From Ziziphus jujuba (lineage: Eukaryota > Streptophyta > Magnoliopsida > Rosales > Rhamnaceae), in NCBI RefSeq assembly GCF_031755915.1, contig NC_083383.1, positions 16,109,001 to 16,173,000 on the forward strand: a stretch of 64,000 nucleotides of DNA, read 5' to 3'. The notes under the pieces are model-generated. The model had not been told where the DNA came from and ran no database searches. It saw nothing but the letters and a program-made list of their open reading frames with translations. The position numbers were made by a program, and so were the translations under genes. Shown piece by piece: positions 59,824-64,000 of this stretch (within the stretch, counting starts at the first letter, position 1; each line of letters starts with the position of its first letter).

Positions 59824-60877
59824 ATGAGCTCAATCTAATTCGAGTATAGATTCTTGGAAAAAAGCTTATCCCATCATTAATGAAGGTTTTTTCTATTATT
59901 TAAAGTGAAGAATGGAGAAAGAATTTCATGTTAGACTATCATCAACTTGAAAATTTAGTATTGACTACATCTATACAACCTCTAATTACTGGAGTTGAGC
60001 AAGGGAAAAATTAACTAGGCCTCCAAAGTCGGAAACAAGGATTAAATTTGTTACAATCACTATAACAAACTGAGACATACTAAAAAGACTTGTTAGAAGC
60101 GACATGGAAAACCACCATTCATGAAAGGGAAGGATAATTGGTGTGCTAAGTCTAAGCATAAGGGTATTCAAGCTTATTTATCTAATGTATAGAATGGAGC
60201 TCCTAAATCATCTGCACATATGACTCAGTAGACTAAAGACCTCAATCATGAAGAAATAGACAAGCTAAGAGCTTTCCTATCATCTCTTAATCGATTTAAT
60301 GGCTTTTATTGAATTGCCCATTCAGGTAAGTCTTCTAGTGCCCTTAGTGCCTCTAAGAACTATTTTTCTAGCTCTTAGGTATTTGACTCAGCGGTCAATG
60401 ATCATATGACTAATTCCTCTCACTTTTTTAACACCTATAGTACATGCTCTGGTCAAAAGATTAAAGTAGCTTATGGCACATTAGCTGCGGTTGTTGCCAT
60501 GGAACCATTGCCATTACTTTTTCTTTAACTTTGAAATATACATTGCATGTTCCCAAACTTTCTATTAATCTCTTATATATTCCTAAAATCATTAAAGATC
60601 TAAATTGGCAGGTGATTTTTTTCTCATTCTCACAATGTGTTTCAGAAAAATATTATAGGGAAGACGATTGGGCATCCTAAGAAGAAGGATAGACTCTACT
60701 TTTTTTTAAGCCAATAGTAGCTTAGACAATCATTTTCCATTTTGTTATCTTTTTGTAGATTTTTCTATCAAGGATCAAATTTAATTACATCATTATCATC
60801 TTAGCTATCCTTCTTTTTATTTGTTAAAATATATTCTTTTCTTTATCGTTTAAAGGTTTGAAATTTGAAAATTTTTA
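59824..60877 (+). pseudogene. Copia gag C-terminus, zinc knuckle, protease and pre-integrase pseudogene
   Basis: Gag resumes with ILGKKLIPSLMKVFSII. The zinc-knuckle region near 60050-60100 reads CYNHYNKLRHTKKTCWKRHG; the first Cys pair has become C-x2-H. Protease follows at about 60380-60490: VFDSAVNDHMTNSSHFF, with D-S-A where D-S-G is normal, and IHCMFPNFLLI. The pre-integrase relic near 60780-60840 reads LHHYHLSYPSFYLLKYILF. Several stops are present. Element D cuts it at 60878. Confidence 0.8.
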
Positions 60878-61324
60878 TCAATAACCATCCAAGATTCCTT
60901 ATCAAAACCCTAGACAAGCCTTGACTGGGAAAACACTACCGGACCTTCTTACAGAAAATTCAGCATCATCTCCTTTAAGAGTTGGGCATGTTCTAAAATT
61001 TTCTACACTGAAAACACACTCCAATAATACATCACCATATTCCTTCCACCTTACTACAAGAGATTTCCAAAAGAGGCAGCACTCCAATAACAACAGCATG
61101 GAAATATAAATGTAAGAAATAGTTTAATAATCCATAAATACCTCTATAATTCATATCTGTCTACATCACTTACTTATTACAATTATATATTATTATAACA
61201 TCTCATGGATGTATCAAATCTATAAATACAGATAGAAGATAATAACAAAAACAATGATAATAATAAAAATAATATCAACAATAATACTATAAAAACAATG
61301 ATAATAACAATAATACTATACAGC

Positions 61325-61515
61325 CTACCCGAAGGCTACCATACCTAATTTAAAGCTATAATACTTGCCTGAAGGCTACGATATCTGCTCGAAGGCTACA
61401 ATATCTATCCGAAGGCTATAATACTTTCCTGAAGGTTATAGTATCTACCCAAAGGCTATGATACTTGTCCAAAGTCTATGATACTTGTTTGAAGACTACA
61501 ATATTTGCTCATTCG
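61325..61515. repeat. ~20-bp minisatellite (element D)
   Basis: About nine degenerate units of (C/T)GAAGGCTA(C/T)(A/G)ATA followed by (C/T)TT-CC or CTGCTC variants, homologous to 56535-56690. Confidence 0.85.
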
Positions 61516-61529
61516 GACCATGAGTATGC

Positions 61530-62000
61530 AGTTAGCAATAATAATAATAATAATGATAATAACAATGCAAATAATAATATAATTTATGACAGTAATAACA
61601 ATAAGAATAACAATGATAATAATAATAATAATAATAATAATACCAATTAATAACAAATAATGATAACAATAATCATAATAATAATATTAGTAATAAAAAA
61701 TAATAATAACAATGACAATAACCATTTATAATAGTAACAATAATAAATAATAATTATCATAACAACAAATAATAATAACCAGACCAATAACATTTTACAA
61801 TAACAACAACAACAACAATAATAATAATAGTAACATTAACGATATCCATAACAATAATAATAATCATAATAAATATTAACAATAATTAATACAAACACAA
61901 TTAACAATAATGGCAATGATAAATGATAAATAATAATAAGAATAATAACAAATAATAATAATATTAATAATATTAATAATAATTACAACAACAAATAATG
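61530..62000. repeat. AAT/AAC trinucleotide-rich tract (element D)
   Basis: Homologous to the tract in element C but longer (~470 bp against ~315 bp), as expected of slippage-prone repeats. No coding meaning. Confidence 0.9.
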
Positions 62001-63255
62001 ATAATAATAGAATATCATAATCATAATAGATAAAATAAAATAAATTTTATAAATTTAAAAATATACTACGTAACCCCTACACTCGTAGCAGAAATACGCC
62101 CGATATACCACATAGAATGCTAATGCATGTTTCCATGATATCAGTTGTCACAAGTATACTGCTACCAATACAGTCAAGGATAGTTGCTTATAGTGGCCGT
62201 CCGACCCACTGGTCTCATAAGTAGTAGAGATATGAGACTAAGCTATTCATGAGCCCAATCGGGTCGTCACCCCTGTATGGTGCGGTATATACAGACATAA
62301 CGTAATATATGTACGTATACATGAAAAGGATATCTTATGCACCATACAATATACGAGTGGTGTCAGATGGTACTTGACATCCCAATTACTATTCTGACGA
62401 TGAGGTTAAAAAGAGAAATCTGCAATAGTTCATCTTGGCATCTCAAGGCGCCGATTGCTAATATTTGTTATGGTTAAACTAGTAGTCGTTTGGCCAAGGG
62501 GAGAGTGACTGATGCTATCATGGCAAAATATTTACCTATCCTCTCACTATAACTCACAAAGGACGACCATATATATAACTCGGGCACTAATCCATGATAT
62601 TATAACCAGCAATCCTGCAGCCAAGGAGGGGCAGCTGATGCTCACTGTACAAATTACTTGCCAATCCTCAGGCTCATAGCTCCCACAGGATGGCCATACA
62701 TATATGTATGCTAATCATAAATACAGTATATAACACCATTACTATATGGTGCATCTAAAAACTACAAAAAAAAAATTCAATATCATAAATATTAAAATTT
62801 GATAAAATACCATTGGGGTTGATACATTTTGCTAAACCCATAAAATTCTAAATTTTCTTTTAAACCATCAACATAAATCCAACAATTTAAATAATTCATT
62901 TTTTATCAGAATAAATCCAAATTCATAAATATTTAAATACAAAATTACATTGTTATGCACAATAATTTAATATGATTATTTTTCTTAAATCCTTAAAATT
63001 TATTTATGCAAAAATTATATTAAATTCACACATAAATACATTTCATTTTGCATAATAAATTTAACAATAAAATATAACAATAAATTTAACAATAATTTAA
63101 CACAAAAATTTCTTTAAAACCATAAATATAAATTTTATGCTACAAATATATTTAAAATCACATAAAATCTACACAATAAAATTTAATAACAATTTTCTTA
63201 AATTTTAAGACATACATAATATTTTCTTTAGAATTTTAAATAACACAATATGTAT

Positions 63256-64000
63256 ACTCGCTCCAATAATATTGTCCATCCTTGCTCTATTGCAAGATTC
63301 ATCGCAAACCCCACCGATGTATAACATACACCAAAAATATTTCCCAATTAATACATATATTTTCCAAAGATACTAGAATACTCTAAATGTTTTGAAACTC
63401 ACTCTCGTTAACTCGAATTTCCAATATTGGACTTTAAAAGAGTCCAACTATATCGTAATCCCCAATCAATCTATTGCCCAAAATTTCCAATAATAGAAAG
63501 CTGATTAAAATATTACTCTGGGAATGAATACATTCTATTGATTTGCTTAAAGCCTAAACCATAAACAAATTAATGTGTCAATTCTGATAATACATCCATA
63601 AACAGAAAAATATTGACATTTTATACATTTTCAAGCAAATTCAGTTGCTTTACAAAACTATTAAAAGATCTAGTTATATTAGGTGCATTTGAAATAGAAC
63701 AATGAACTTCACTTAAATATTAAGTAAAATAAGTTTACATAAATATTGTGGAAAACTTCTTTAACCACTTACATAGAATAGTTTAACTCACTAACATTCT
63801 ATTGATTAGTTTACAAGATGACTAAGTTGTGCATTTTCTATGTTTAACCCAAAAAAAAAAAAAGAAAAAAAGAAAGAAAGAAAGAAAGAAAGGATACACT
63901 TCATAACAGCCGAAGATTATAGCACATTTCTACCAAAAAACAAAACAGATTATAGCACATTATAGATCCTACATTATTCAGCAACCAAACCAACCTTCAA
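63256..64000. other. Unassigned AT-rich DNA at the window end
   Basis: No gene or known element was recognised. It contains a poly-A/(GAAA)n tract at 63851-63892. It may be flanking DNA or a further retroelement fragment joined to D at its truncation point. Confidence 0.45.

Larger units (their letters stand above)
55850..60877 (+). mobile_element. Ty1/copia relic (gag, zinc knuckle, protease, pre-integrase), interrupted by element C
   Basis: Gag fragments at about 55850-56060 (TKQGN.SVTKYYHTIKSLW, SEDITIVQNMVE, RVFKLLTVVND) continue after element C at 59824 with ILGKKLIPSLMKVFSII and NFMLDYHQLENLVLTTS. The relic then runs through zinc knuckle, protease and pre-integrase and is cut by element D at about 60878. 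LTRs, RT and integrase core are not in the window. Confidence 0.8.
60878..63255 (-). mobile_element. Element D: truncated relative of element C
   Basis: From CCATCCAAGATTCC (60886) it follows element C's order: copia junction, minisatellite, AAT-rich tract, then GTCCGACCCA (about 62200), the CCAATCCTCAGGC block and AATTTTAAGACATACAT (about 63210). Similarity ends near 63255, where C continues into its MITE and G+C-rich part. So D lacks the half holding the TGTAACAC end. Same orientation as C. Confidence 0.7.

Overview
This is nuclear DNA of a flowering plant, almost certainly a eudicot. The evidence is GT-AG spliced genes for plant-type proteins (an AUX/IAA repressor, a UDP-GlcNAc transporter, a minor-spliceosome protein), strongly AT-rich intergenic DNA, CT/GA and TA microsatellites, MITEs, and nested Ty1/copia and Ty3/gypsy retrotransposons. 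No prokaryotic feature, rRNA, tRNA or CRISPR array was seen.

Three host genes can be assembled. (1) 1385-3458 (-): U11/U12 snRNP 25 kDa protein, five exons. (2) 5599-12229 (-): a UGNT1-like nucleotide-sugar transporter, ten exons, 344 aa, with a Tourist-like MITE in intron 4. (3) 45912-48636 (+): an IAA29-like AUX/IAA protein, four exons, 222 aa, with a hairpin MITE in intron 1. Genes 1 and 2 lie head to tail and show no functional link.

The rest is mostly mobile DNA. 12.9-14.1 kb holds a decayed copia integrase (-). 15.9-33.0 kb is a chain of three related ~1.1-1.25 kb LTRs: LTR a, decayed gypsy gag-pol, LTR b, a different gag-only interior, LTR c. The gypsy gag and pol are each split by a 2.8-3.4 kb solo-LTR-like insertion (A in minus orientation, B in plus). 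33.0-35.5 kb is a decayed endogenous pararetrovirus fragment (-), joined to a copia gag and leader (35.5-37.8 kb). 37.8-45.9 kb is gene-poor AT-rich DNA with microsatellites and a MITE. 50.0-55.7 kb is a decayed PIF/Harbinger transposon with three coding blocks: a DDE transposase, a Myb/SANT-like protein and, unexpectedly, a viroplasmin/RNase H1-N-like protein. 55.9-60.9 kb is a copia gag-protease relic (+) interrupted by solo-LTR-like element C and ended by a truncated relative, D.

The most interesting observations are the viroplasmin-like third gene inside the Harbinger element, a short module repeated near the 5' end of the long solo-LTR family (A, B, C), the three-LTR chain with two different interiors, and the in-frame copia-gag/pararetrovirus-protease junction. 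Exon joins were worked out by eye from splice signals and remembered protein families; no alignment was run.
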